NCBI RefSeq assembly: GCF_032854445.1
Contig: NC_088305.1
Location: 23,361,901-23,425,900, forward strand
DNA length: 64,000 nucleotides
Direction of reading: 5' to 3'
Source: Liolophura sinensis
Taxonomy: Eukaryota > Mollusca > Polyplacophora > Chitonida > Chitonidae
The translations under genes and the position numbers were made by a program. Of the stretch, positions 45,591 through 57,859 are shown one piece after another. The notes beneath the pieces are model-generated. The model was not told the DNA's origin and ran no database searches. It saw only the letters and a list, made by a program, of their open reading frames with translations. Positions within the stretch are counted from its first letter, which is position 1, and the number at the start of each line of letters is the position of its first letter.

Positions 45591-47507
45591 ATGAAGTCGT
45601 TGTGCCTTCTGTCCGTGACGGTGCTGGTGCTCACCCTGCATGCTGCACAGGTGCAAGCCTCTAATGGTGAAGCCAAGCCAAGGCTGATGTCTGACAAACA
45701 GCCGCTAGGACGGAGGGTCAAAAGGCGTAAGTAAGCTCCGTCCATGGATCCATGTTTCTCGCAAGTATAAGTTTAAGAACCAATATTTAAAATTAATTAA
45801 CAGAATATTTATTATATCTAATTTAATAGTTGTGCCTGTTTGCTCATTTGTGCCTTTGTCCAACGAATTTATTCTCTTCAAATATTTCCTCGTTGTTAAA
45901 CTAGACTATGACTACAGAATTTTCACGAAAAAAAATAGATAAGTAAAACAGATAAACCATTTTGTGACACTATTAGGCTAAATGGGGTCATTTTACTCCC
46001 TGGCTTTAAACTGGTGAAAATCTTAAATGAAAATTGAATGAAAACGAATTACATTCTTATTTACAGAAGACTACTACTATGAACCAGTGACCAGATGTGA
46101 GTAAACTTCTATGCCCCTGGCACACTTTACGAGCATACGTCACACTTTCCGAGTATAAGCCACAAATTCATAGAATACGTCACACTTTTCAAGAGCCACT
46201 CAGCACTTGTCACACTTTCCATGCTCATGACACTTTTGTCTGGCTTTTGCTCTACGCGTCCTATCAAATGGATATGTCGCTGGCAACAACATTTTCATCT
46301 TATTTGTTGATCTACCTTTATGTGGGATTAAAGAGCTTAAAGTATATAGCAGCCCACAAGTTCCCGATCTTAAAACCCCAGCCGACCCAACTAAAATGAG
46401 AGGCATGAAAACCCGCCACCCCACTGACCAAGTGCTGAGAGCGCTAGCGCAGCGAAAGTCCCCAGAAGCCTTTTTCAGTGCGGTCATTGTGAGTTCAAGC
46501 CCAGGTCATGTTGGCTTTTTCCTCTGTAGTACGTGGAATGCGGGTTCTGTTTTTTCCGGGCTCTTTCGGTTTCCTCACACTATAAGCGAGTCATTCTAGA
46601 GCACGGCGAGAAAAGTAAATCAATTTGAGTGCCTGGCTAAGGGTTGATCACCAGCAGTGGTTCTAAAGCTTTACACAACTCCACCAGTCAGCGCTCTCCG
46701 TATGCCATGTGTTTGTAAAGATTCACGGCAATCCAGTGTGGAGATCCACTTACGAAATACCCCTTCACGACACCAACAGTAATTAATTTCAGAAATAATT
46801 TCTTTGTATCTTTCGGGTTTCACATACTAACTTTGAAAATTGTTCCAGTTAAGTATGGATAGTGTCACATTTCAGGCGATTGGTCCCATTGTAGACATAC
46901 ATACGGTGGTGTCTAACTCCAATGCTTTGTCGACACACCTGGCATGAAGTCACATTCGAACACATTCCGTTCAGCCAGGTCTTGGACAATCCCTTTATTA
47001 CGAGTGCTGTAATAGAGATGAATAAAAGATGATTTTTAGATTACCCTTGTCAATAGCCTACGCCCGTTTTCGCAATTAAGTTTTTACGCTGAAAATACCA
47101 AAAATCGATGTGCCCTACAAAGTTAATTATTGCATATGCATCATGTTGTTTTGTCACTTTCCATAGGTGAAAGTGGGTTGCTAGTAAGTGATTACTGCGT
47201 TGGACCCAACCCCAACGAAAACCAATCCTGCTTCAACAAGAAGAAGACAGCCCAGTTCAACTTGTATTTCCAAGAGGTACCAGCAGTTACTATTGGCTTA
47301 GTCCACCTAGACTTGTTCAAAAACGCGAATACCCGAATTTCAACAACTGGAACCATTGCTGATAACCCTAACCCACACACGTCTGGCATTCCATACTCCG
47401 CCTACCAAGCAACAGCCAATGAGATCTCCATTAATTTTTACTGCTGGCAAACGTCTGTATGTTATCAAGCTGCCGTTTCTTGGATGGCTTGTGGGCCAGT
47501 ATTCTAA
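45591..47507 (+). CDS. H-type lectin gene 4 (intact, divergent, with basic cleavage site)
   Basis: Exons 45591-45726, 46067-46096 and 47167-47507 encode 168 residues. The signal peptide (MKSLCLLSVTVLVLTLHA) is followed not by a heptad helix but by a short basic segment ending GRRVKRQ. R-V-K-R at residues 42-45 fits a furin-type site, so the mature lectin may be released from a propeptide. The 30-bp linker exon encodes acidic/aromatic DYYYEPVTR. The lectin exon has an enlarged first loop (VGPNPNENQSC) and keeps the six cysteines, with AVTIGLVHLDLFKNANTRI and AAVSWMACGPV. An AATAAA overlaps the stop codon (47507-47512), and another candidate lies near 47901. Confidence 0.85.
46425..46622 (+). 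mobile_element. SINE-A copy in intron 2 of lectin gene 4
   Basis: agcgctagcgcagcgaaagt, gtgagttcaagcccaggtca and a reduced tail (cacggcgagaaaagtaaatc). The central region is diverged, so this is an old copy. Confidence 0.55.
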
Positions 47508-47519
47508 ATAAAGAGATGT

Positions 47520-48180
47520 CGGTTTGATGTCATTTTGTTGCCCATGTCTTTAGCAACATTTCTTGTATATACCAATCTTATTGCTATGCGCGTTACTGCC
47601 AACTATTTTAAGTACTGCATGTACCTCTGCTGTCGTCTTCTTAAAATAAGCTAATGCATATTATAGCGATATCTCTTGGAAAAAAGCCCAACGGCCTGTA
47701 TTGTTCTCTTTCCCGTGAAACTAGTGTTGTGTGATTTACCATTATTTACCATTCTATGACTGTTTGTTAAGAGAAAATCCAAGTTTAATAATATAAACTA
47801 TTACATTGATTTCATACTTAGATATTCAAAACTACACTCTACCTCTGCGCAATTAAAAACGCACTGTTCTGTTCTGTTTTTTGCTTACGGCTTCAGCATG
47901 CTAATAAAAAGTTATTATCTCCGTGTCTCCTCTTGAAACCGTGTGATAAATTTAAGACAAAATTGAGAAGTGTTCAAATTTCGACACAGGAGCAATAAAA
48001 TGACCGATGACAATGGGGGCGCGTGTTTGAATCCAGCTGTCGACTGGGCTTACTAATAAATCACGAAAGTTCCACCAGTAAATAGCAAGATGGTGTGATT
48101 TGTTCGCGGACCTGCAGGGTTTTCTCCCCTTTACATACAGTTTCTCTGGCTCTACATGTCTTCTCCCACCTCCATTTTGT
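47520..48180. other. 3' flank of lectin gene 4
   Basis: Traces of the repeats found after the other lectin genes are visible: gaccgatgacaatgggggcg at 48001 (60-bp repeat) and tctctggctctacatgtctt at 48132 (20-bp repeat). No gene is recognised. Confidence 0.5.
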
Positions 48181-48184
48181 CATT

Positions 48185-48625
48185 TATTTATTTATTTATT
48201 TAATTAGTGTTTTACGCCGTACTCAAGAATATTTCACTTATACAACTACACCCAGCGTTATGGTGGGTGGAAACCCACGGCCATCCGCAGGTTGCTGGCA
48301 GACTTTCCAACGTACGGCCGGTGTGAGTCAGTGCTTGGGGTTTAACGTCGAATCTAACAATTTTAACGACGAAGGAATCCTTAGAATGCATGTAATGTGC
48401 AGGAGGGATTTCCACCGCTCTTTTATCACGTGCTGCTTCACTAATACACCTTACCGCAGGCAAGTAAGCCAACCTGCCAGAGCCATTATACTGATACAGG
48501 TTTAACTCATGCTAAAGGAGCCAAGCGAGGAAGTAACATCTTCCTCTTTTCAAAGTCTTAGGTCTACCTCTGGGAGTACCTCTCTTGAAGCGGACGCTCT
48601 ACCAACTGTGCTATCGGGCCGGTAC
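48185..48625 (-). mobile_element. SINE-A tail joined to SINE-B
   Basis: SINE-A from gtgttttacgccgtactcaa to cgtacggccgg (48316) is followed directly by SINE-B (gtgagtcagtgcttggggtt, gatttccaccgctcttttat, agccattatactgatacagg), which ends with a tRNA-like head (gcggacgctctaccaactgt, gctatcgggccggt). Confidence 0.75.
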
Positions 48626-49500
48626 CTCCAATTTGGTGTTGTCTGTTAGTACTCTGTAGCGACCATGACACAAAATGGTTGCATTTCCAGTCATTTGGCC
48701 AGGCCATGATTTAAAAATATGTTTGTTGCGGGTAATAACAGGGTTCAAGTTAGCATAGGCCAGCAGGCCCGTGGCGAACAAAAACAGCTGACACGAAAGT
48801 AAAATTCGAAAGCCACTAGTCCTCTCTGAGTAGGAAAAAATTCGTAGGTGTACATCTGGCTGTAAACACAGCTTGAGGTCTTTCACCAGGCTGGCCTGGT
48901 ACCATGCCAAAGAAATATATATGAGTTGTGACCAGTAAGCTGGCGACAAGGCACGCGGCTAGCTAGTCTAGGTCTACTCCGGCTTGTCGCTGGGCAACTG
49001 ATGTTGATGCTATACTGCACTGGTGGCCTTTGTTCGGTTTATTTATTTATTTAAAAGAGAGAAGGGGAGCATTCACAACAGAGCACAGACGTCAATATGC
49101 CAGTGTGACAGGGATGGCCGCACACCACCAGTCCTAGGTGCAAGGTGGACCGTAGATAAGTATAGAAAAATGTTTTTCGATGCCGCTATTCGGGATGTTT
49201 TGAGTTTCTCATAGAAATGTGAATGTAAACTATCACATCAACGTTATTATTACTGAAGTCGTCATTTGTTGCTGGTTCCAATAACATTAATTCAGAAGTT
49301 TGTATCCCAGTTTTAAGTCAGGTCACGTAGGTCACTGGCTTGTTTTGCCGGATCAAGGACACTGCTCCCAAACTTAAGATACCTTTCCCATCAAATCAGT
49401 ACACTATTTCTCTTTGGTACATTTGAATTTTTATGAATGAAACACTTACGCTTGACTTATAAGTCATATTTGAATAAAGATCTAATCCCTAAGTGATTAC
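48626..49500. other. Intergenic stretch, no gene recognised
   Basis: A minus frame of 112 codons (48611-48949) has no recognisable domain. The rest shows no feature. Confidence 0.45.
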
Positions 49501-49510
49501 AATTGTTCAT

Positions 49511-49534
49511 ACACACACACACACACACACACAA
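49511..49534. repeat. (CA)n microsatellite
   Basis: About 12 uninterrupted CA dinucleotides. Confidence 0.95.
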
Positions 49535-50386
49535 AATTCAAAATAGCATGTATATCACATGTATTTTGATGTATGAGCCGAAGTGAAATTTTGGGCTACT
49601 GAAGTTTGATGAGGGCTAGTACCGTTTGAACAACACTAATCCTACCTGGCTAGTCAGCTGAAATCCTTAATTGCAAGCCTTGTAACGTGACCATCTCGCT
49701 ATATTCGAGCCATCTTCTGGGAAAGGTGAGAATTTCATTCTTTGGGAGACAAACATTGCCGAACACAAACCACGGCACTGCTCTGATTTACCGAATTAGG
49801 TTCAATATTACAGGTTTGCTCTCACCAGAGTCAGAAGAAAATCTATTTCATGAACTATGTTATAGCACACTCATGTTCACACCATGAGTGTAGGTTCTAA
49901 ATCATTTGACCCACCTTCGTGTGGCTCGTACCTAAATTATTGAGATTGCACTGCACGATAACTGGACCCTTTTTAAAGCATTGGGCTCTACTTTTTACAC
50001 CGCTAAAATTTGCATCCCTGGCAGAGTCGGACAGAAACAGCAAGTTATGGTATCTATACGTTCTGGCGAGTACAATCTCCCTGTCTTGAAATGGTCTTTT
50101 CATGGTCTGAGTACACATCAGATATCGGAAGGAGGAAGTTGGGGGAGGGGGGAGTTCGGGGCACAAACTCTATAAATACGGTAAGTAAAATTGCGGCTTA
50201 CCGTTTACGCAACGCAACAACCATGTTTATTTTTGCTCTGCCCGTTTAATCGTCCGTGTGCGCGCTTTTAGCATTGTATGACCAAATTACATGAATTTAT
50301 CTATTGCCGTGATCCAGAACATGTCAATTTTGTGGATCTGGTGGTTAAGCATAGTACGGAAGATTAGGGGAGGGATGTAAAGAAAA

Positions 50387-50623
50387 TTGGCTAATGGGAA
50401 GGGGAACGCTGAAGGGAATCGCAGAGCGTTATATATACAATTTTGTGATAATGGCACAGGACGTCTTACAACCAGTGAGGAGTGTCGTTTTTTGCTGCAA
50501 AAACAAAGGGTGCTGATTTTCCCACCAGATCAGGATAAAGCACAATACGGTTATTATAACTATCAAACAGATGGACAAAGATTCCAAGGGCTGTGTCCAT
50601 ATTGGCCAACAAAAGTGTGGTAA
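50387..50623 (+). other. Possible last exon of an unrecognised gene
   Basis: An open frame of about 78 codons has a protein-like composition (GNRRALYIQFCDNGTG, SEECRFLLQKQRVL, FPPDQDKAQYGYYN, CPYWPTKVW stop). An aataaa lies at 50877, about 250 bp after the stop, a plausible 3' UTR length. Three cysteines and several aromatic residues suggest a compact secreted domain, but I recognise no family and could not find upstream exons with confidence. Confidence 0.3.
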
Positions 50624-50899
50624 TATATAAATGTGGGATTTATACGAATAATTGTAATCGAAACACAACTGATATACACAGTTTGATTCAAGACAACTCA
50701 CGAACTACACTGGTGGACGATGCGGATGGAACTGCTGATTTAATGCTTTTCTGGTTTATTTTCGTCATCACTGAAAGCTGCTGACTGCTTCTCTCTGCAC
50801 GAATCCGTCATAATGCCTTACCCTAAATTAATTTCTCATCAGTTCTGTTGTTGTGTTGAACGTTGTTTTCTTTCCAAATAAAGATTTTGTTTTGCCATT

Positions 50900-51805
50900 T
50901 TAGACTAGAAACGCCCATTACGGTTGATCTATTTCGACAAATAGTTTTATACTCATTGGTGAATTAAAGAAACTTAGAGTAATCACTTTTGATGGAGGGT
51001 GCTTGGCATATTAGGTTTTAAAAATAATTTGTGACGTAGACTGAGATCATTGCTTTTCTCACATGATCTAACATGTGCTGCAAGGCGAGATATTATACGT
51101 CATATCCAGTACCACGTGGTTACTCGTATTCAGTAAATAATGAAAGCCTACATAATTTATAGTTGTAAACCTAAAGAAAGTGCGCTAGAAAATCTTCACA
51201 AAACAAACAAAAGAAATGAGAATATAGCTGCTAAAGCAGCGGCGTAGGAACTCAACCCGACGAAGGCGGCATCACAATAACGATAGGGTTCCCGGCAAGC
51301 TGCTGGAGGCCTCTAAATATAGATCGAACTAACCACCGAACAAGGGACGCACCTGTCTGTGCTTCAGTCCGTGGCAGACTGCCTACCTTGGAATCTCCTA
51401 TTCGGTTTTTTCCAACTTACTTATTTCGTACATTTCCTTAGCAGTATCTCATAACCCGGCTCACAGACATGAAATCCCACCACCAAAAAGAAAACAAAAA
51501 CTGAAGAAAAGAGTAATTTTCTCTTAAAATGATAGCCGTAGTCTGCAAGTGCTCTCATCGCAGCAGCCGAAGGTATCTTATGCCACTGAGGTTTTTAGTG
51601 GTTTTCTATAACTTATGTATTAACATTTCATAATACAAGGCGAATGGTGTAACACAGCAAGACAGAAAAGAGGCTGATGTTATACGCTATATCAAACAGT
51701 CAATTTTATTGATTTTACTTTCCTTTGATTATTTAAAATGTGTCCAGTGTATAACGCTAACCACGGCTTATCATGAAATGCATGTGTCGAAATCTAATCT
51801 GATAG
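50900..51805. other. Intergenic stretch, nothing recognised
   Basis: No coding or repeat signal stood out on either strand. Confidence 0.45.
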
Positions 51806-51807
51806 TT

Positions 51808-51990
51808 TTGCGCCGCACTAAAGAATACTTCACTTATACGACGGCGGCCAGCATTATGGCGGGTGGAAACCGGGCAGAGTCCGGTAGACAAACAAAATCA
51901 TTCATAGGCTTCTGCTAGGCCTTCCCAAGTACGGAAAAGAAGCCAGCATTAGCGGGACTTCAACCATCTCGGCCACGGATACCCAAAGTG
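51808..51990 (-). mobile_element. SINE-A copy
   Basis: Tail-first: cgccgcactaaagaatactt, tatacgacggcggccagcat, ggcgggtggaaaccgggcag and gccagcattagcgggactt. It is followed by a shortened head. Confidence 0.7.
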
Positions 51991-51991
51991 C

Positions 51992-52252
51992 ATGTGCTGT
52001 ATCCAAAGTGCATGCGGTGTACAGGACATTTTTAACCTATTAAACATGCATAACTGTGAGCTGTACATTGGTGATATGTACGTATATCAACAGTTTGAAC
52101 AGAACTGGCCTTTGTCACACGTCCCTTTCTCTGAAATCCGATCAAATAAACAGGCTAAGTCAGAATACTTTCCGGGTTCAAACCCGACTTTCCACAAGGA
52201 ATTTGTAAACTCTCTTGCTAGAACTGTTTTTGGGGACCTTGGTGACATTTAG
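51992..52252 (+). other. Unrecognised 86-codon ORF
   Basis: The frame contains SACGVQDIFNLLNMHNCELY and FHKEFVNSLARTVFGDLG. It is not repetitive and not recognised. It may be an exon fragment or a chance frame. Confidence 0.15.
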
Positions 52253-52259
52253 TGGTCAA

Positions 52260-54235
52260 CAAAGCTCATGGGAACGTATAGCTCAGAATAACGTTCTTTG
52301 AAGACCTATGTTTTCTACCTGTGTGATCTACACATCTGCACGGCACATCTTGGGAAGTTCGATGGTCACATGCCACATGTTGGTGGCTTTAAGCGATATT
52401 GCGGCTTCCTCCGTCCGTTACACTCACACCCATCGTGTAAGGGAAAAATCTTTCAATATGTCATTAAGTAACAACTAAAAAAATAGATAGATAGATAGAC
52501 AAATAAACTGTGAGTTTATTGTTGAAGTGGTGATTGAACCCAAAAGGACGTAGAAACGGTAGACGTCAGAAACGAACCTGGACACAACAATATGGCTGTT
52601 ACACTCAGAAATTAAGTAGTAATTCAATCAACGATATCAAACAAAACAGGGTGAGCGGTAAAGTTTTTAATAAAGCAGCCACAAAGATAATTTATTCCAT
52701 TCTCGCCTTCTTCCACATTTCATTTTTGAGGTGTGAAGTGTTGATGTGGTGCTATAAATTGGTTTGTGAAGACTGTTGTTTAGTGTTCTAGTTGGGTAAC
52801 TATGTACGGGTATATTAGATTGTCTTATAAAAGCCCTCCAAAATTGGCAGCCAGTTACACCGCATGATGAATAAATCGATGGGCAGTGACGATACAAACG
52901 AACTGATTTAACTTGAAAATATTTAAAAAGTGTTGTTCGTTGAAAAACAGTGTATAGTTAAAAATAATTACACGAAAGTTAACTTGAGCTACTGCTTCAA
53001 TTGTTCGGATGGAAAGGCTTTGCAAGAAGGTGTTACAATCATTATTTACGTTTTCCTAATATTTAGTGCGAGTTTATTGGCATATATTTAATCTTTCACT
53101 TTTGTACGTTCATGTGTCAGAGTATTTATGTTTTTATTAATTTTTCCGGCCGTAAGTGGGAAGGTCTGCCAGCAGCCTGCGAAATTGTCGTGGGTTTCCC
53201 CTCGGGCTGAGCCCTGTTTCCTCTCACCATAATGCTGGCTGCCGTCGCTTAAGGGAAGTATACTTGAGTACTGCGTAAAACGTCAAGCAGGTAAATAAAT
53301 AAATCATTAATATTTCCTGACAACTGAGAAAAGCTGGTATCATCTGCAAAGAGCACAAGTTTTAATAATGTAGGAGAAGAAAATTATTTGGTTGATATGG
53401 ATTAGAAATTGTACAATGTCATACTGCACACGGTGCTTCATGTGAGATGGTGGAGACAGTTAGTTATAATAGTAGAACTTATTAACTTCGATTAAACCGG
53501 ATGCCTCGAAACCAGAAGAGAGACATATTTCGAAAGCCATGGAAATGTAACTTTGTAATAATATACCATGGACAACTGTTCAAACGATTTTCCAAAAATG
53601 TAACCACACTGAATGGTTGATTTTCCTTAGTAGCGATCAGTTTGAGGGTACCAAGTGTAACAAAGAGACCATCCTATCTGTAATCACATAAAACCCCTAA
53701 CAATAAGACAAGACAGAGTGTCCCCTATCAGTGACGCAAGACATTGTGTCTGTGATCACATAAAATCTCTGTTAGTAACGCAAGACAATATGTCTGTAAT
53801 TACGTGACCCCGATGCGACTGCATGGACGTCTATCTCAGCTCATATTTGGGGTCCTTCGTCGCACGTTTGACATCCCTTTTCGTCAATGACCTAAGCAGT
53901 CTTACACATCCTGCTCTTACATGCCAGGCACACTGGACCTGGGAAGGTGTAAAAACCATCAATTTTTTTGGTTTCCATGACAACAACACAAGTCGTCCAA
54001 GTTTTACAATGGTATGTCTTAAGCCTCAATATAAAAATATGTTTCCTGAAATTACATCCTATCTGAAAACTATTAATTTTTGCAATCACTTAGTGCCTAC
54101 TTGCGTCAAACAATGTATTTATAGTTATACCCCAATTGTCGTATTTAAAGGGATATTTATGACAGGTGTCAGAAATAAAGCACCTCGTCAGATGACAATT
54201 TGAAATCTATATGTAAAACGCCAGTACGTCATTTT
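52260..54235. other. Intergenic stretch apart from one SINE
   Basis: Contains a short (ATAG)n run near 52484 and several short frames (for example 53823-54203) without domain evidence. Confidence 0.45.
53148..53305 (+). mobile_element. SINE-A fragment
   Basis: ggccgtaagtgggaaggtct, gtcgtgggtttcccctcggg, accataatgctggctgccgt and cttgagtactgcgtaaaac with an aaataaataaat tail. The head is missing. Confidence 0.7.
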
Positions 54236-54247
54236 TACCTTGTGAAT

Positions 54248-54366
54248 AACCTACACGTGTCATTTGTACACGTCACCACTCCTTTTTCCTAACCAGTACA
54301 CGTGTTACATCCATCAGACGCCGCGAACTCCTCACAGATATAGTGAATGGTTCCCTCCACATCACA
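54248..54366 (-). pseudogene. Decayed VWC-like module A
   Basis: On minus, after ggtcag, the frame reads CDVEGTIHY, then C-x18-C as in the gene at 843-5073, then CNTCTG, a stop codon, EKGVVTCTNDTC. The in-frame stop replaces the position after the fourth cysteine. The remaining pattern (CTxxxC at the end) is that of the five-module gene. Confidence 0.55.
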
Positions 54367-54605
54367 CTGACCAGTGTAACAAAGATATACATACAACTTC
54401 ATACATACTGGAATACACACACTGACATGTGTAACAAAGATATACACACAACGTCATACATATTTGAAAACATTACCTTACCATGCATCTGGTAAAATGT
54501 TGAACCTTTATCAATATGTAATGTGGATAAACTACAACAAAGTTTTTGCATTTGCGACATACCGGCAAAACGATTTAACGATTACTAAGGACACTAAAAG
54601 AACGA

Positions 54606-54728
54606 GACTGACTTGTACGTGTTATTTGTACAGGTCACCACCCCCTTTCCCTGACACGTACACGTGTTATATCCGTAAGATGCCGTGGACTCCCCACCGA
54701 TAACGTGTATGGTTCCGTTAACATCACA
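54606..54728 (-). pseudogene. Decayed VWC-like module B
   Basis: On minus, after acgtcag, the frame reads CDVNGTIHVIGGE, GYNTCTCQGKGVVTCTNNTY. The expected second and sixth cysteines are both Tyr, which would break two disulfides. It is a duplicate of module A about 360 bp away. Confidence 0.55.
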
Positions 54729-55028
54729 CTGACGTTGTGGAGTGGAACTTTAAACCGACCCACAAAACTCGTAATCTCTCCCGACACCCAATGGAAATGT
54801 TCCCTTGCTTTATGAAAGGTCCACCGCTGCTCGGAAAATGTAGGCGCCTAAATGGAAACTGTCTAGTTCAGTACTTTCTATATTGTGTTTAGTCTTTATT
54901 ATGTTTGTCAAGTTCCGTGTTAGAGTAGTTGACACAAAATAAAAACCGACTGTAGAACGTAAATTTCCGTTAGCTTTTAGTATGCTGTAATGTCTAAGTT
55001 TTAGGCCGTATCGATACCCCCTATTAGT

Positions 55029-55272
55029 TACCACAATCTTAGTTGATAGTGGCGCGTCAGTGAACGTGTTAGATAAATCATGTTACACTGAAATAACAAA
55101 ACACAAAAAAATCTCACTCGGCAGGCCAAAATCAAAAATACTTGTCTATAGTTCCAAAACCCCTCTGCCTGTTATGGGTACTTTTGAGGCAAACATAGAA
55201 ACATCAGAGAAAGCGTGCTCAGCTGTTTTTTTATGTGGTGGATCGAAATTCAGGTTCCTTGTTAGGTTTTGA
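55029..55272 (+). pseudogene. Retrotransposon aspartic protease
   Basis: ILVDSGASVNVLD is the catalytic D-S/T-G motif with the usual hydrophobic context. The frame ends at 55272. This is the pol N-terminus of the Ty3/gypsy-type element. Confidence 0.7.
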
Positions 55273-55339
55273 GACATCTACACAGCCAGAACGTATCAAA
55301 CTCCGGACAGTGGCAGACACTATTCCCAAAATTCCCAAA

Positions 55340-55790
55340 ATTCCCAAAGCAGATATTTCCAAACGGAACGAGAGGCTCTAGCCATAGTTTGGGCCTGCGA
55401 GAAATTTAATCTGCATGTGTTTGGACAGTCATTCACTGTGATAACTGACCACAAGCCGCTGATACCGATGTTCAACAAGCCGCGTTTCTGGTGTCCAGCC
55501 CGCATCGATGGCAGCTTCCTTTACAACCATACGACATGAAAGTTGTTTACCAACCAGAGGCAAACAACCCTGCAGACCTCCTGTCTCGACTTTCCCAGCC
55601 GACAGTTTCTTTCTCCTACAGAAACAAGGCCAATGGATATGTCATTTTCATCTCCAAAAGTGCTGTACCGAAGTCACTTACTGTGACTGATATTCAAAAT
55701 GCAACCAAACAGGACAAGGTTATGACAAAGCTCGCGGCAGCTGTTTTATCTGGAAAATGGGACAAACATGATCCAGACCTATAGCAGTTC
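55340..55790 (+). pseudogene. Retrotransposon RNase H and connection region
   Basis: RYFQTEREALAIVWACEKF, FTVITDHKPLIPMFNKPR and, after a frame shift at about 55490, QLPLQPYDMKVVYQPEANN and NPADLLSRLSQP. These are standard gypsy RNase H motifs. Confidence 0.75.
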
Positions 55791-55799
55791 GATAAAATC

Positions 55800-56898
55800 A
55801 GAAATGAACTGAGTCTGACACGGTCTGGTGACATTCTTCTTCGTGGATCGCGTATCATCATTTCACAAACGCTCAGATCACACATCCTTAAACTTGGCCA
55901 TGAAGGCCATGAAAAGTGTGATACCGAGGTATCGACAAGGACACAGAGACTTTTATTAATCAGTGTGTTCCATGTCAAGTAAACGGACAATCTCCAAAAC
56001 CAGGGAGACAAAAATATGACGGAATGCCTGACAAGCCCTGGAGTGCCGATTTTGTGGCCCTTTCCCAAACGGTGACTACCTCCTAATTGTCATCGATGAT
56101 TATTCCCGTTAACAGGAAGTTGAAGTTGTGAAATCGACATCAGCCGCCCATGTAATTCCCAAATTTGACAGAATTTTCTCCATACACGGCATTGTCGATG
56201 TACTTAAAACTGACAATGGCCCGTTTTGTCAGGCCAAAATACAAGGCTTCAAACACAGAAAAGTAACTCTTTTCTGGCCCAGAGGAAACGGAGAGGCGGA
56301 TCGCTTCATGTGGACCTCAGAAAAGGCTGTTCGATCCTCTTTTATTGAAAAGGGAAAGTGGAAGAAAGATCTCAACCAGTTTCTGCTGAATTATCGAGCA
56401 ACCCCACATTCAATCACAAGTGTATCTCCGGCCGAGCTGCTCTTTTCACGGCCAATCAAGACCAAACTACCAGAACCTGTAAGCTCTTTGTGCAACGAGA
56501 AACATCAATCTGCAAAACAAGCGATGCACTAGCCAAGCTGAGAATGATAGCTCGTTCCGAAGCGAAATCTCGTACCCGTGTCTCCAACCTTAAACCAGTA
56601 GATACAGTCTTGCTAGCAGCCAAACGTGAAAACAAACTGTCAACGAAATTTGACAAACGCCCACTCAAAGTGGTCTCCACAAAAGGATCGATGGTAATCG
56701 TCCAAGGGTCTAACGGTGAGCAGTACGCTCGGAATTGTTCTCATCTGAAGAAAATCCGAGAATCAACCTACCTGAAGTGGAAGTCAACGATCCGTACCAT
56801 GATCTGGACATTCCGTTAGAACCGAACCAGCAGGATATTCCGAGACGCTTCCCGACTAGAAATCGCGTCCGGCTCGCGTATCTGCCTGACTATGTGTG
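55800..56898 (+). pseudogene. Retrotransposon integrase
   Basis: After a zinc-binding region with frame shifts (LGHEGHEKC, VPCQVNG), a core follows with VLKTDNGPF (second Asp) and WPRGNGEADRF (Glu) in the frame 56128-56532. QFLLNYRATPHS and SPAELLFSRP then appear, with the C-terminal part in a different frame at 56358-56819. Stops near 55790 and 56110 and several shifts make it inactive. Confidence 0.75.
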
Positions 56899-57649
56899 AT
56901 GTGTTGAAATATAAACTTCCTTAGTAAAATTTATATTTTTACAACCACAGTGACATGTGAAAATTATTTGCATCGAGTGAAATGCGTGTGGTCAATTCAT
57001 TTGAACTTTTCAAATATTTTAATTACTGAGTTTTATGCTGACAGTTTCAGTGTGAACTGTTTTGATCAAGTGGATTTGTTTTGACTGTTCGCAAAATTAT
57101 ATTAAGTGTGTTCAAGTTATATTAAAGGGCGCTATCAACGCATTGAATTCTTTAATGTGCAGAGGATTCATTATTACGGACATAGGTTGCCTGACACTGT
57201 AAACTTGTGGTTTTTAATTTCAAAGTTCCAAAAGATTTCGTAAATTTTACAATAGTTCAACGAGTAATTTGGGTTAATCAGTTATTCAAAAAAAAAAACG
57301 AATTGATGTAATGTCAAAGTTTTAGGCCATGTCGATAACCCCCTACTGGTTATGTGACATGAGCTAGTCCGCCTCCATGGTAACAAGCAGGGAGTTCGCC
57401 ATCATGTAAACAAGTCTGAATACAGACGTAATGTTTTCATTTGTCTATGCACAAATAATTAAGACATTATACATGCTTACGGAAATGAACATTATTAAAT
57501 GATAAAAAAGAATAATGCAGTCAAATACTGTATTTACACAAGTCTCGTTTATATGCACGTAAAATGCAGCTTAATCTAAGAATTCTTCAAAAAAGGGTAT
57601 TAAAAAGATATCTATATATTTTCCAATATACATGATTTCTTATCTAAAT

Positions 57650-57773
57650 CATCTTACATGGGTGTTTAGTAGAGGCCACGGTCGCCATGTCCACACACCT
57701 ACACGTGGTACCGTCCGGCGCCATTAACTCCACCGTCACTTTGTACCCGGTGTCGTTCACATCACACCCACCT
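57650..57773 (-). pseudogene. Diverged VWC-like module C
   Basis: On minus, after ctcaag, the frame reads GGCDVNDTGYKVTVELMA, DGTTCRCVDM, TKHPC. The CDVN start and the 18-residue spacing match modules A and B, but the second cysteine is lost. The open frame from 57871 to a stop at 57644 includes it, so it may still be an exon of some gene. Confidence 0.45.
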
Positions 57774-57859
57774 TGAGCTCCACGTGTATTAAAGAGGCTA
57801 TAGCTGCGAGGGTGTCGGAAAACGCAGCAGGGTAAACCTAGTGAATGATGGATGAGACT

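Larger units (their letters stand above)
54988..57357 (+). mobile_element. Ty3/gypsy-type LTR retrotransposon, decayed
   Basis: Similar 45-bp segments (gtaatgtcNaagttttaggc on to taNNggttaN) at 54988-55032 and 57308-57353 may be the ends of two LTRs. The 3' LTR may start at tgttgaaat near 56901. Between them are an aspartic protease, RNase H and integrase in gypsy order. The gag and most of the RT are missing, and no primer-binding site is seen after 55032. The copy sits between VWC-like modules B and C. Confidence 0.65.
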
